Of a stretch of 64,000 nt of DNA, positions 52,438-59,533 are shown piece after piece; position 1 is the first letter of the stretch; each line of letters opens with the position of its first letter. The notes under the pieces were generated by a model. It did not search any database. It saw nothing but the letters and a program-made list of their open reading frames with translations, and was not told the origin of the DNA. Source of the DNA: Arthrobacter ramosus (GTDB lineage: Bacteria > Actinomycetota > Actinomycetes > Actinomycetales > Micrococcaceae); contig NZ_BAAAWN010000001.1 in NCBI RefSeq assembly GCF_039535095.1, forward strand, positions 1,426,001 to 1,490,000. The letters run 5' to 3'. Position numbers and translations under genes: made by a program.

Positions 52438-53286
52438 CTAGCTGGGAATATTCTCCCAAGATGCTGCTATGACGGGGTTGCTGAGCTCGCCAATGCCCTC
52501 AACGCGGCAGGTCACGATGTCCCCCGGCTCGATCCTGGCGCACTCGGCCGGGAAGCCGGTGAGGACCAGGTCGCCGGGGTGCAAGGTCATGAATGAGGTG
52601 AGGTAGACAAGGATCTCGTCCACCTTCCATCCGAGGTCGGAGGTGCTGGCCGTGCGCAATTCCCTGCCGTTGTGCACTATGCCGATCGAAAGATCGCTTT
52701 CATTGAGGTCCGTGACGATCCACGGTCCCGCAGGAGTGAATGTGTCCTGGCTTTTCGCGCTGATCCACAGATCGTCGGTCTTCTGAAGGTCCCGCGCCGA
52801 GACGTCGTTGCCGATCGTGAACCCGAGGATCGCGTCACGCGCGTTATCGAGCGTGAGCCCGCGGACTTTGCGTCCGACGACGACGGTCAGTTCCGCTTCA
52901 GGGTCCACGTACCCCACGTCCGAGGCGAGTTCGATGGCGTCGCCGGGTCCGATGACACTTGTGGCGGCTTTGTGGAACGCCTGTGCAGGCAGGTCGCGGC
53001 CCGGCTGGCCTGTGTTGTGCGCCATGCCGAAGACGTTCGCGGGAACAGACGGCGCCAGGAACGTGAACGCGTCCTCGGAAACTTCGGTGCCCCTAACCCA
53101 CCCCGGACGGCCGGCACCGCTGCCATTCGCCGGCGAGCCTGGGAACGGGCTGTCCACCACGGTCCAGCTCCGGCCTTCTGCGGAAGCGAAGTCGACGGCG
53201 TCGTTCGCCACGAAGAAGTGTTCGTCCGGTGAGGTGGGGGAGAGCGGGCGGACCCGGGCGATCCGGCGTGCAGGTGAGGAAGTCAT
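52438..53286 (-). CDS. Fumarylacetoacetate hydrolase-family protein
   Basis: 282 aa. The conserved C-terminal fold: DIGYVDPEAELTVVVGRKVRGLTLDNARDAILGFTIGNDVSARDLQ, WISAKSQDTFTPAGPWIV and LVLTGFPAECARIEPGDIVTCRVEGIGELSNPV. The metal ligands are likely the glutamates in DPEAE. Many relatives act on catechol-cleavage or oxaloacetate-like products. The substrate is not known here. The gap to the downstream gene GtrA is short, but the two are not functionally linked. Confidence 0.9.
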   Translation of the reverse strand: MTSSPARRIARVRPLSPTSPDEHFFVANDAVDFASAEGRSWTVVDSPFPGSPANGSGAGRPGWVRGTEVSEDAFTFLAPSVPANVFGMAHNTGQPGRDLPAQAFHKAATSVIGPGDAIELASDVGYVDPEAELTVVVGRKVRGLTLDNARDAILGFTIGNDVSARDLQKTDDLWISAKSQDTFTPAGPWIVTDLNESDLSIGIVHNGRELRTASTSDLGWKVDEILVYLTSFMTLHPGDLVLTGFPAECARIEPGDIVTCRVEGIGELSNPVIAASWENIPS

Positions 53287-53326
53287 TAAGACATCCTACG
53301 TCCTCAATGCTTGAAGAGGCTCTCGC

Positions 53327-53995
53327 TTAGACGGGCAGGTAGAGCTCCCCCACGGGGACATCCGCGGCCAGGCGATTCGCGGGCCCGGCCAAGGGACAGG
53401 CCCAGGCCTCGTTGTAGGCGCAGGACGGGTTGTAGGCGAAATTGAAGTCGAGCACGAACTCTTGTTGCCCGGATCCGCGAAGGCCATGGAAGGCGCCCTT
53501 GATGGTATCCAGCAGGTAGCGGCCGGCTCCGTAGCTTCCGCCGGGTTTGCCGGCTGTGGCGTCGCGGAAGGGCACGAAGATGCCGCCGCCGTAGCTGCGC
53601 AGGCGCCACACGGCCAGCGAGCCAAGCTCGTCGAGGTCGAAGGTGCCGAGGCGGACAAACGGCACCACGCCGTCGGTTCCGGTCTCGACGTTCATTTCCT
53701 GGCCCGCGCCTTCCGGAGAAAGGGAGGCGTAGCGGCGAAACCGGGAGTCGTAGTCCGCAGTGCGCAGGCCCGAGAAAGCCTGCTTGCTGGCGGGAGTCAG
53801 TGCCGAGGCCGGGTGGGTTCCGAACATGCGGTCCCGTTCCTGGCGCCAGTAGACATGGGCCTGGAAGGGATCGTCCATCGCGATCTTGCGGACGTCGTCG
53901 TACAAGGCAAACGTCCGCAATCGCCAGTCCGCGATGTCCAGTGCGGAGATGTCCGCCACATTGTTTTCGTCCTCATCAAGCTGATCGGGAGCCAT
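53327..53995 (-). CDS. DUF1684-family protein
   Basis: 222 aa, soluble. The signature is DFNFAYNPSCAYNEAWACPLAGPANRL at the C-terminus (the NPSCAY-CPL cysteines), with WRLRTFALYDDVRKIAMDDP and a beta-rich centre (VPFVRLGTFDLDELGSLAVWRL, GGIFVPFRDATAGKPGGSYGAGRYL). DUF1684 has no proven activity. The start ATG 53995 (MAPDQLDEDENN). It faces the lipoprotein gene at 54117 in divergent orientation. Confidence 0.9.
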   Translation of the reverse strand: MAPDQLDEDENNVADISALDIADWRLRTFALYDDVRKIAMDDPFQAHVYWRQERDRMFGTHPASALTPASKQAFSGLRTADYDSRFRRYASLSPEGAGQEMNVETGTDGVVPFVRLGTFDLDELGSLAVWRLRSYGGGIFVPFRDATAGKPGGSYGAGRYLLDTIKGAFHGLRGSGQQEFVLDFNFAYNPSCAYNEAWACPLAGPANRLAADVPVGELYLPV

Positions 53996-54103
53996 GCGTC
54001 CAGCCTAGTCCTACGCCGCAGGCCGAAGCTGCCCGGCGTGCATCGGCTGGGTTTGAACGAGCGAAACGCCGATCCGGAAGGGCAGACGGCGTCCCGGCGC
54101 CGC

Positions 54104-54109
54104 TAGGCT
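54104..54109 (+). promoter_or_regulatory. -10 element of the 54117 lipoprotein gene (leaderless type)
   Basis: TAGGCT, 7 nt before the ATG at 54117. Confidence 0.5.
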
Positions 54110-54116
54110 GGTGCGC

Positions 54117-54932
54117 ATGAGAGCAAAGCGGATCCCGTTGAAGTTTTCAGTCGCCGTCCTCGGTGCGCTCATCGTGGTCGCCACGGCTGGCTGCAGTTCC
54201 GAGGGCAAGGGCGGACCCGTCTGGACAGCCGGGTCCAACAGTGCGGCACCCGGGAGCGCGACGCCGTCGGGCTCCAGAACGGCCCCGCCCTCGGGAGGTT
54301 CCACCGCTTCGGGAAGCCCCTCCGCAGCAAGCACCGCGACGGCGGGGGCGACCGCCTCGGCGTGGAAGACGTACTCGGATGCGGCCAAGAAGGTCAGCTT
54401 TGATCTTCCAAGTGACTGGATTGCGCAATCGGTCACGCCCGACGCCGGTTCCATGCCGGGCGCCCTGAAGATCGAGGTCAAAGACGCCAAGGGAGGGTAT
54501 CTTGCGACCCTTCACACGGGACTTCCCTCGGCGAGTCCGGCCGACTGCAATCCAGCCGCCAAGCGCCCCTACACGGTGGTCAGCAGCGTGCCCATTGACC
54601 TGCCCCATGCGGACGGTGATTCCATGATCCCCCCGCACGTGGTGTTCCGGGTCATCCAGGGGTACAAATTCTTCGGTTCGTATGGCATCACCAACTTGAT
54701 GGCCGGATCTGATGGCCAGGCCTGCCAGCTGCGGAACCTTGTAGTGGGGCCCGCAGGAAAGGGCAACTACTACTTCGGGGACATGCCCACCGTGCATGCC
54801 TTCGCCACGGACGAAGTAGTTGCTCCCGCGAAGTCCTTTGACACCTTGGACCAAGCCGCCAAATACGTTGACCAGAGTTCGGAATTCGCCAACGTCCAGC
54901 GGATGCTATTGTCTCTGAAGGTCAATCTGTAG
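54117..54932 (+). CDS. Lipoprotein of unknown function
   Basis: 271 aa. A signal peptide of about 25 residues ends in a lipobox (VATAGC). A Thr/Ser/Gly-rich low-complexity linker (about 30-80) leads to a folded C-terminal domain (about 85-271) with two cysteines (ADCNPAA, GQACQLRN), probably outside the membrane. No known family is recognised. ATG 54117 follows TAGGCT at 7 nt; GTG 54111 would give two extra residues. It is upstream of the transglutaminase-like gene (78-bp gap). Confidence 0.82.
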   Translation: MRAKRIPLKFSVAVLGALIVVATAGCSSEGKGGPVWTAGSNSAAPGSATPSGSRTAPPSGGSTASGSPSAASTATAGATASAWKTYSDAAKKVSFDLPSDWIAQSVTPDAGSMPGALKIEVKDAKGGYLATLHTGLPSASPADCNPAAKRPYTVVSSVPIDLPHADGDSMIPPHVVFRVIQGYKFFGSYGITNLMAGSDGQACQLRNLVVGPAGKGNYYFGDMPTVHAFATDEVVAPAKSFDTLDQAAKYVDQSSEFANVQRMLLSLKVNL

Positions 54933-55010
54933 AACCACGATTGACAGAAACTCGTCGGCGCCAACTCTGCATAATTAGTGGGTTGTCCAGCCGCAACACT
55001 CCGGAGATCC

Positions 55011-55817
55011 ATGGAACGCAACGTTGCTGCCCAGCTCGTTTTCAAGACCGTAGCCAACACCAAGGTGGCCATGGCAATAGCCGTGGCCAGCAATCCTGGC
55101 TATGAATCGTTGACCGAAGAGCTGTCAGTCACGGTGGAAGGCGAAGCTGTTCCGCTCACCGAGCTGGCGGACCATCACGGTGGACGTTTCCAGTACATGG
55201 AATTCGCCGAACCCAGCGAGGTAACTGTTGATTACCGCGCCTCGGTGGAGGGCTTGGGTGTCCCCGATGAATCCTCCTGGATGGAGCTCATCCGCTACGT
55301 GCGGCCCAGCCGCTATGCCGAGTCCGATCGGCTCCTTCCGACGTCGTATGCCGAGTTCGGCGGGCTGCACGGCGTAGAACTGTTGCAGGCCGTCCGGAAC
55401 TGGGTCCACGACGAACTCCGGTACGTCAGTGGTTCCTCGCGGGGGACGGATGGAGCGGTGGAAACGCTCCTGCACCGCAAAGGTGTTTGCCGGGACTTCG
55501 CCCACCTTGCCATTGCCCTCCTGCGTTCCAAGGACATCCCGGCCCGGCTCGCCGCGGTGTATGCGCCCGGGCTGAGCCCCATGGACTTCCATGCCGTGGC
55601 TGAGGCTCACATCGACGGAGCCTGGTACGTTATCGATGCCACCGGTCTGGCTCCGCGTGAGTCCATGCTGCGCATCACGGCCGGACGCGATTCCTCGGAC
55701 ACCGCGTTCCTGTCGACCGTAGGGGGCAGCCTGTCGTTGAAGAGCTTGAAGGTCACCGCGGTGGTGGCCGACGAGCTGCCGAATGAAGATCCGGCAAAGC
55801 TCGTCGTCCTCCGCTAG
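55011..55817 (+). CDS. Transglutaminase-like protein
   Basis: 268 aa. The papain-like transglutaminase fold has the triad Cys in KGVCRDFAHLAIALLRS, His in DFHAVAEAHIDGAWYVID and Asp in VIDATG. The N-terminal beta domain (about 1-115) is of the DUF-type found in bacterial transglutaminase/protease-like proteins, and LLQAVRNWVHDELRYVSG is a usual lead-in. Likely a cysteine protease or cross-linker. CGGAG lies 6 nt before ATG 55011. Its TAG stop is the CTAG that became the left edge of the IS insertion; the gene is intact. Confidence 0.88.
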   Translation: MERNVAAQLVFKTVANTKVAMAIAVASNPGYESLTEELSVTVEGEAVPLTELADHHGGRFQYMEFAEPSEVTVDYRASVEGLGVPDESSWMELIRYVRPSRYAESDRLLPTSYAEFGGLHGVELLQAVRNWVHDELRYVSGSSRGTDGAVETLLHRKGVCRDFAHLAIALLRSKDIPARLAAVYAPGLSPMDFHAVAEAHIDGAWYVIDATGLAPRESMLRITAGRDSSDTAFLSTVGGSLSLKSLKVTAVVADELPNEDPAKLVVLR

Positions 55818-55830
55818 CCCGAAGTTACGA

Positions 55831-55873
55831 AGGCCTTCTGCCCGGATTTGTTGTGTTTCCGGGCGGAAGGCCT
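55831..55873 (+). terminator. Hairpin inside the IS left end
   Basis: AGGCCTTCTGCCCGGA (55831-55846) pairs with 55858-55873, 16 bp with one G-T wobble, followed by cttttctg. It would stop read-through into the transposase gene. Confidence 0.75.
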
Positions 55874-55940
55874 CTTTTCTGCCGGAATGTGTAGACAGAA
55901 TATTGGGCGAGTCATACCCGATACTTGAGGAAAATCACGC

Positions 55941-55946
55941 TATTGT
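55941..55946 (+). promoter_or_regulatory. -10 element of the IS transposase (leaderless type)
   Basis: TATTGT, 6 nt before the ATG at 55953. Confidence 0.4.
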
Positions 55947-55952
55947 CTTGGT

Positions 55953-57719
55953 ATGACTCAGCGAGACATGCCTGTTCACGTAGTCAGAGTTCGGAAGTCC
56001 CACACGGACAAGCACGGCCAGGTCCGTGACTACCGGTCGGCCTACCTGCGCCGGACCTTCCGCCAGGAAGGCAAGGTCCGCAATGAGACCGTGGCCAACC
56101 TCTCTGCCCTGCCCGAGCACGTGGTCGATCTGATCGAGGCCGGGCTCAAGGGCGAACAGCTCGTTCCGGCCGGCAGCGCTGCCACGGTGACACGGTCCCT
56201 GCCGCACGGGCACGTCGCCGCGGTGGCCGCGCAGGCCGGGGCGCTGGGGTTCCCGGGACTGCTGGGCCCGGCCTCGAAGCAGCGGGACCTGGCCCTGGCC
56301 CTGATCATCGCCAGGGTGTGCCGTCCTGGTTCGAAGCTGGCCACGACCCGGTGGTGGGCGGACACGACATTGGCCCAGGACCTCGGGGTGGACGGTGCCG
56401 GCACGGACGAGGTCTACGCGGCGATGGACTGGCTGGCGGCCCGGCAGCAGGGCATCGAAAAGACCCTGGCCACCAGGCACCTGTCCCCGGAGGCGAACCC
56501 GAAGAAGCTGGCGTTGTTCGACCTGTCCTCCTCCTGGGTCACCGGGCACCACTGCGAGCTGGCCGCCCGGGGCTATTCCCGCGACGGGAAGAAGGGCCTG
56601 CCGCAGATCGAATACGGGCTGCTCACCGAGCCGGACGGCCGGCCCGTCGCGGTCCGGGTCGTGGCCGGGAACACCGCGGACCCGGCCGCGTTCGAAGCTA
56701 TCGCCCAGGAAATGAAGACGACCTTCGGGCTTCAGGAAATGGTCATGGTCGGGGACCGCGGAATGATCACCTCGGCCCGTATCGCCGCGCTGAAGGAACT
56801 CGGCGGCCTCGGCTGGGTCACGGCGCTGCGGGCCCCGTCTATCAAGGCCCTGGCCGCCGATGACGGGCCCCTGCAGATGTCCCTGTTCGATGAAACGAAC
56901 CTGGCCGAGATCACCCACCCGGACTATCCCGGCGAACGGCTCATCGCCTGCCGCAACCCGGCCCTGGCCGCCGAACGAACCCGCAAACGCCGCGAGCTGC
57001 TCGAGGCCACCGACGCCGAGCTGGCGAAAATCGCCGCCGCTGCCGAGGCCGGCCGGATCCGCGGAGCCGGGAAAATCGGGGTCAGGGCGGGCAAGGTCAT
57101 CGGCAAGTACAACATGGAAAAGCACCACACCCTCACCATCGAGGACAACGCCTTCGGCTATGCCCGCAACGAGGAGCAGATCAGAGCCGAGGCCGCCCTG
57201 GACGGGATCTACATCATCCGCACGTCCGTCGGCGCTGCCGCAATGGACGCGGCAAGGGTCGTGGCGACCTACAAGTCGCTGGCCGGCGTCGAACGCGACT
57301 TCCGCTCGATCAAGTCCATCGACCTGTCCCTGCGCCCGATCCACCACTGGACCGAAACCAGGGTCCGCGCCCACGTGTTCATCTGCATGCTCGCCGCCTA
57401 CCTCGTCTGGCACCTGCGCCGGGCCTGGGCGCCCCTGACCTTCACCGACGAAGACCGCCCGGCACCGGCTGACCCCGTCGCCCCGGCCAACCGCTCGGAA
57501 GCGGCGGACAAGAAAGCATCCACCCGCACATCCAGCGACGGACACCCTGCCTACAGCTTCCGCGCTCTGCTCGAGCACCTCGGAACACTGACCCGAAACG
57601 ACATCCGCTACGGCACCGCCCAGGACCTCCCGGTCATTCCAACCCTCGCGATCCCGACCCCCATCCAACGCCAAGCCTTCGACCTCATCGGAGAGCCCAT
57701 CCCCATCCACATCAAGTAG
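55953..57719 (+). CDS. IS1634-like (IS4-type DDE) transposase
   Basis: 588 aa. The inferred catalytic residues are D190 (ALFDLSSSWVTG), D268 (MVGDRGMITSAR) and E447 in the YKSLAGVERDFRSIK signature. An insertion with a beta-strand domain (about 300-410) is typical of the IS4 group. The frame is intact and full length, so the element may be active. The C-terminal part has HIFICMLAAYLVWHLRRAW-like helices. It lies wholly inside the IS. Confidence 0.92.
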   Translation: MTQRDMPVHVVRVRKSHTDKHGQVRDYRSAYLRRTFRQEGKVRNETVANLSALPEHVVDLIEAGLKGEQLVPAGSAATVTRSLPHGHVAAVAAQAGALGFPGLLGPASKQRDLALALIIARVCRPGSKLATTRWWADTTLAQDLGVDGAGTDEVYAAMDWLAARQQGIEKTLATRHLSPEANPKKLALFDLSSSWVTGHHCELAARGYSRDGKKGLPQIEYGLLTEPDGRPVAVRVVAGNTADPAAFEAIAQEMKTTFGLQEMVMVGDRGMITSARIAALKELGGLGWVTALRAPSIKALAADDGPLQMSLFDETNLAEITHPDYPGERLIACRNPALAAERTRKRRELLEATDAELAKIAAAAEAGRIRGAGKIGVRAGKVIGKYNMEKHHTLTIEDNAFGYARNEEQIRAEAALDGIYIIRTSVGAAAMDAARVVATYKSLAGVERDFRSIKSIDLSLRPIHHWTETRVRAHVFICMLAAYLVWHLRRAWAPLTFTDEDRPAPADPVAPANRSEAADKKASTRTSSDGHPAYSFRALLEHLGTLTRNDIRYGTAQDLPVIPTLAIPTPIQRQAFDLIGEPIPIHIK

Positions 57720-57743
57720 ACAGAACCCCAGCCCCCGAAAACA

Positions 57744-57773
57744 GCGAAATCCCCGCCGAGGCGGGGATTTCGC
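57744..57773 (+). terminator. Hairpin terminator after the transposase
   Basis: GCGAAATCCCCGC (57744-57756) pairs perfectly with GCGGGGATTTCGC (57761-57773), loop CGAG. It lies between the transposase stop and the IS right end. Confidence 0.8.
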
Positions 57774-57798
57774 ACGTCATCACGGACGTAACTTCGGG

Positions 57799-58278
57799 CT
57801 AGCTTTCGCGCGGCTGCTTGTGTGCGACGAACGCTTGCAGCTTTTCCGTCAGGCGGAGAAGCTCACGCTGCTCCTCGGCTGTCAGGGCCGGAGCCACAAG
57901 TTCGGCGATGTCGCGGATGTGCTCGCGGCCGATCTCTTTCTGAAGTTCCTGCCCGGCCGCGGTGAGCCCCAGCAGGATCCCGCGTCCGTCGTCGGGGGCG
58001 ATGCTGCGCTCCACGAGCCCGCGCTTCTCCAACCTGTCAACCAGCCGGCTCAGGCTGGATTGGCTGAGCAGGACGTGATCGTTGATCTCGTTCAGCCGCA
58101 GCTTGCCCGTCGGGCAACGGGAAAGAGTGAACAGGACGTCGTACTCCTTGATGGGCAGCTTCTTGAACGCCTGCCCGGCCTGGAGGCGGCGCATCACCGC
58201 CACCTGGGAGCGGAACAAGGACTCCCAGGTTTCGGCGGCGAGGCGCACGGCGGACGAGGTGGGCGCTGTCGTGGTCAC
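57799..58278 (-). CDS. MarR-family transcriptional regulator
   Basis: 159 aa. The winged helix-turn-helix shows YDVLFTLSRCPTGKLRLNEINDHVLLSQSSLSRLVDRLEKRGLVERSIAPDDGRGILLGLTAAG. Helices AETWESLFRSQVAVMRRLQA and RELLRLTEKLQAFV form the dimer. It follows the LLM gene on the same strand (4-nt gap) and likely autoregulates the pair. GTG 58278 is preferred because GGGGTGA precedes it; ATG 58308 would overlap the LLM gene by 26 nt. Its TAG is the right copy of the IS target CTAG. Confidence 0.9.
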   Translation of the reverse strand: MTTTAPTSSAVRLAAETWESLFRSQVAVMRRLQAGQAFKKLPIKEYDVLFTLSRCPTGKLRLNEINDHVLLSQSSLSRLVDRLEKRGLVERSIAPDDGRGILLGLTAAGQELQKEIGREHIRDIAELVAPALTAEEQRELLRLTEKLQAFVAHKQPRES

Positions 58279-58282
58279 GGGG

Positions 58283-59407
58283 TCACCCCACGCCGTCACT
58301 GACAGCATCGGCTGCGTCGTCCCTGGCCGAGGCGATCACGGACGCTGCCACCCGGGATGCATGGGTGGGTGCGTCAGGCACATGGGCCGGCTTGCGGTCC
58401 TCGAATTCCTTCCGCAGGACCGGCAGGACTTCTTCTCCGAAGAGGTCCAGTTGCTCCAGGACGGTCTTGAGCGGCAGGCCGGCGTGGTCCACCAGGAACA
58501 GTTGGCGCTGGTAGTCGCCGAAGTACTCGCGGAAAGTCAGGGTCTTTTCGATGACTTCCTGCGGACTGCCAACGGTCAGGGGCGTCTGGGACGTGAAGTC
58601 CTCGAGCGAGGGTCCGTGGCCGTACACCGGTGCATTGTCGAAGTAGGGGCGGAACTCCTTCACTGCGTCCTGGGAGTTCTTGCGCATGAAGAACTGCCCG
58701 CCGAGGCCCACGATGGCTTGGTCTGCATTGCCGTGGCCGTAGTGCTCATAGCGTTCGCGGTACAGGCCGATCAGCTGCTGGTAGTGCTCCTTGGGCCAGA
58801 AGATGTTGTTGGCGAAGAAGCCGTCGCCGTAGTACGCGGCGAGTTCCGCGATCTGCGGGCTGCGGATGGAGCCGTGCCAGACGAAGGGCGCGACGCCGTC
58901 GAGCGGGCGGGGCGTGGAGGTGAAGTTCTGCAGCGGGGTGCGGTACTTGCCGCTCCAATTGACGGTGTCCTCATCCCAGAGCCGGCGGAGCAGGGAGTAG
59001 TTCTCCACCGCGAGTTCGATCCCGTCCTGGATGTTCTTGCCGAACCAGGGGTAGACGGGGGCGGTGTTGCCGCGACCCATGATGAGGTCCACGCGGCCAT
59101 CCGCCAAGTGCTGGAGCATCGCGAAGTCTTCGGCGATCTTGACGGGATCGTTCGTGGTGATCAGCGTGGTGGACGTTGACAGCGTGATGCGTTCAGTCTG
59201 CGCTGCGATGTACGCCAGGGTGGTGGTGGGGGACGATGAGAAGAAGGGGCGGTTGTGGTGCTCGCCGATCGCATAGACGTCCATGCCGATCTCTTCGACC
59301 TTCTTGGCGATCGCCACGGCGGCCTTGATGCGCTCGTTCTCCGTGGGGGTGTGGCCCGTGGTGGGGTCAGTGGTGATGTCGCTGACGCTGAATACGCCGA
59401 TCTCCAT
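58283..59407 (-). CDS. LLM-class flavin-dependent oxidoreductase
   Basis: 374 aa. A luciferase-like TIM barrel: MEIGVFSVSDITTD, YAIGEHHNRPFFSSSPTTTLAYIAAQTERITLSTSTTLI and the GRGNTAPVYPWFG region. The family uses FMNH2 or F420; which cofactor is used here is unknown. First gene of a pair with the MarR regulator. A 22-bp palindrome 58 bp upstream is the probable MarR operator. A ribosome site is weak. Redox sensing of aldehydes or quinones is a possible role. Confidence 0.92.
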   Translation of the reverse strand: MEIGVFSVSDITTDPTTGHTPTENERIKAAVAIAKKVEEIGMDVYAIGEHHNRPFFSSSPTTTLAYIAAQTERITLSTSTTLITTNDPVKIAEDFAMLQHLADGRVDLIMGRGNTAPVYPWFGKNIQDGIELAVENYSLLRRLWDEDTVNWSGKYRTPLQNFTSTPRPLDGVAPFVWHGSIRSPQIAELAAYYGDGFFANNIFWPKEHYQQLIGLYRERYEHYGHGNADQAIVGLGGQFFMRKNSQDAVKEFRPYFDNAPVYGHGPSLEDFTSQTPLTVGSPQEVIEKTLTFREYFGDYQRQLFLVDHAGLPLKTVLEQLDLFGEEVLPVLRKEFEDRKPAHVPDAPTHASRVAASVIASARDDAADAVSDGVG

Positions 59408-59464
59408 GATGTGCCTTTCTGCCTGCCCGATTGGTGTGCGGGCTCTGCCAACAGTCTATCCCAA

Positions 59465-59486
59465 GATAGATGCATTTGCATGTATC
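59465..59486. promoter_or_regulatory. Palindromic operator of the LLM-marR pair
   Basis: Arms GATAGATGCA (59465-59474) and TGCATGTATC (59477-59486) match at 9 of 10 positions around TT. Such TGCATTTGCA-type palindromes are typical MarR-family targets. It lies 58 bp before the LLM start. Confidence 0.65.
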
Positions 59487-59533
59487 ACTGCCTGCAACAG
59501 GGTACGGCATCATTTTGTTCCCGGTGTATAGCC

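Larger units (their letters stand above)
55818..57798 (+). mobile_element. IS1634-like insertion sequence (1981 bp)
   Basis: Boundaries are set by 12-bp perfect terminal inverted repeats, CCCGAAGTTACG (55818-55829) and CGTAACTTCGGG (57787-57798), flanked by a 4-bp direct repeat CTAG (55814-55817 and 57799-57802). One gene fills it. It has a terminator-like hairpin near its left end and another after the transposase, which insulate it. Family placement rests on the transposase. Confidence 0.88.

Noticed and set aside
55935..57710. A 591-codon minus-strand frame inside the IS
   Set aside because: It is antisense to the transposase, with Gly/Arg/Asp-rich shadow composition and no motif.
55890..57725. 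Direct repeat gtagacagaa as the IS target duplication
   Set aside because: The right copy overlaps the transposase stop and no inverted repeats border it; the CTAG duplication with 12-bp terminal inverted repeats explains the ends better.
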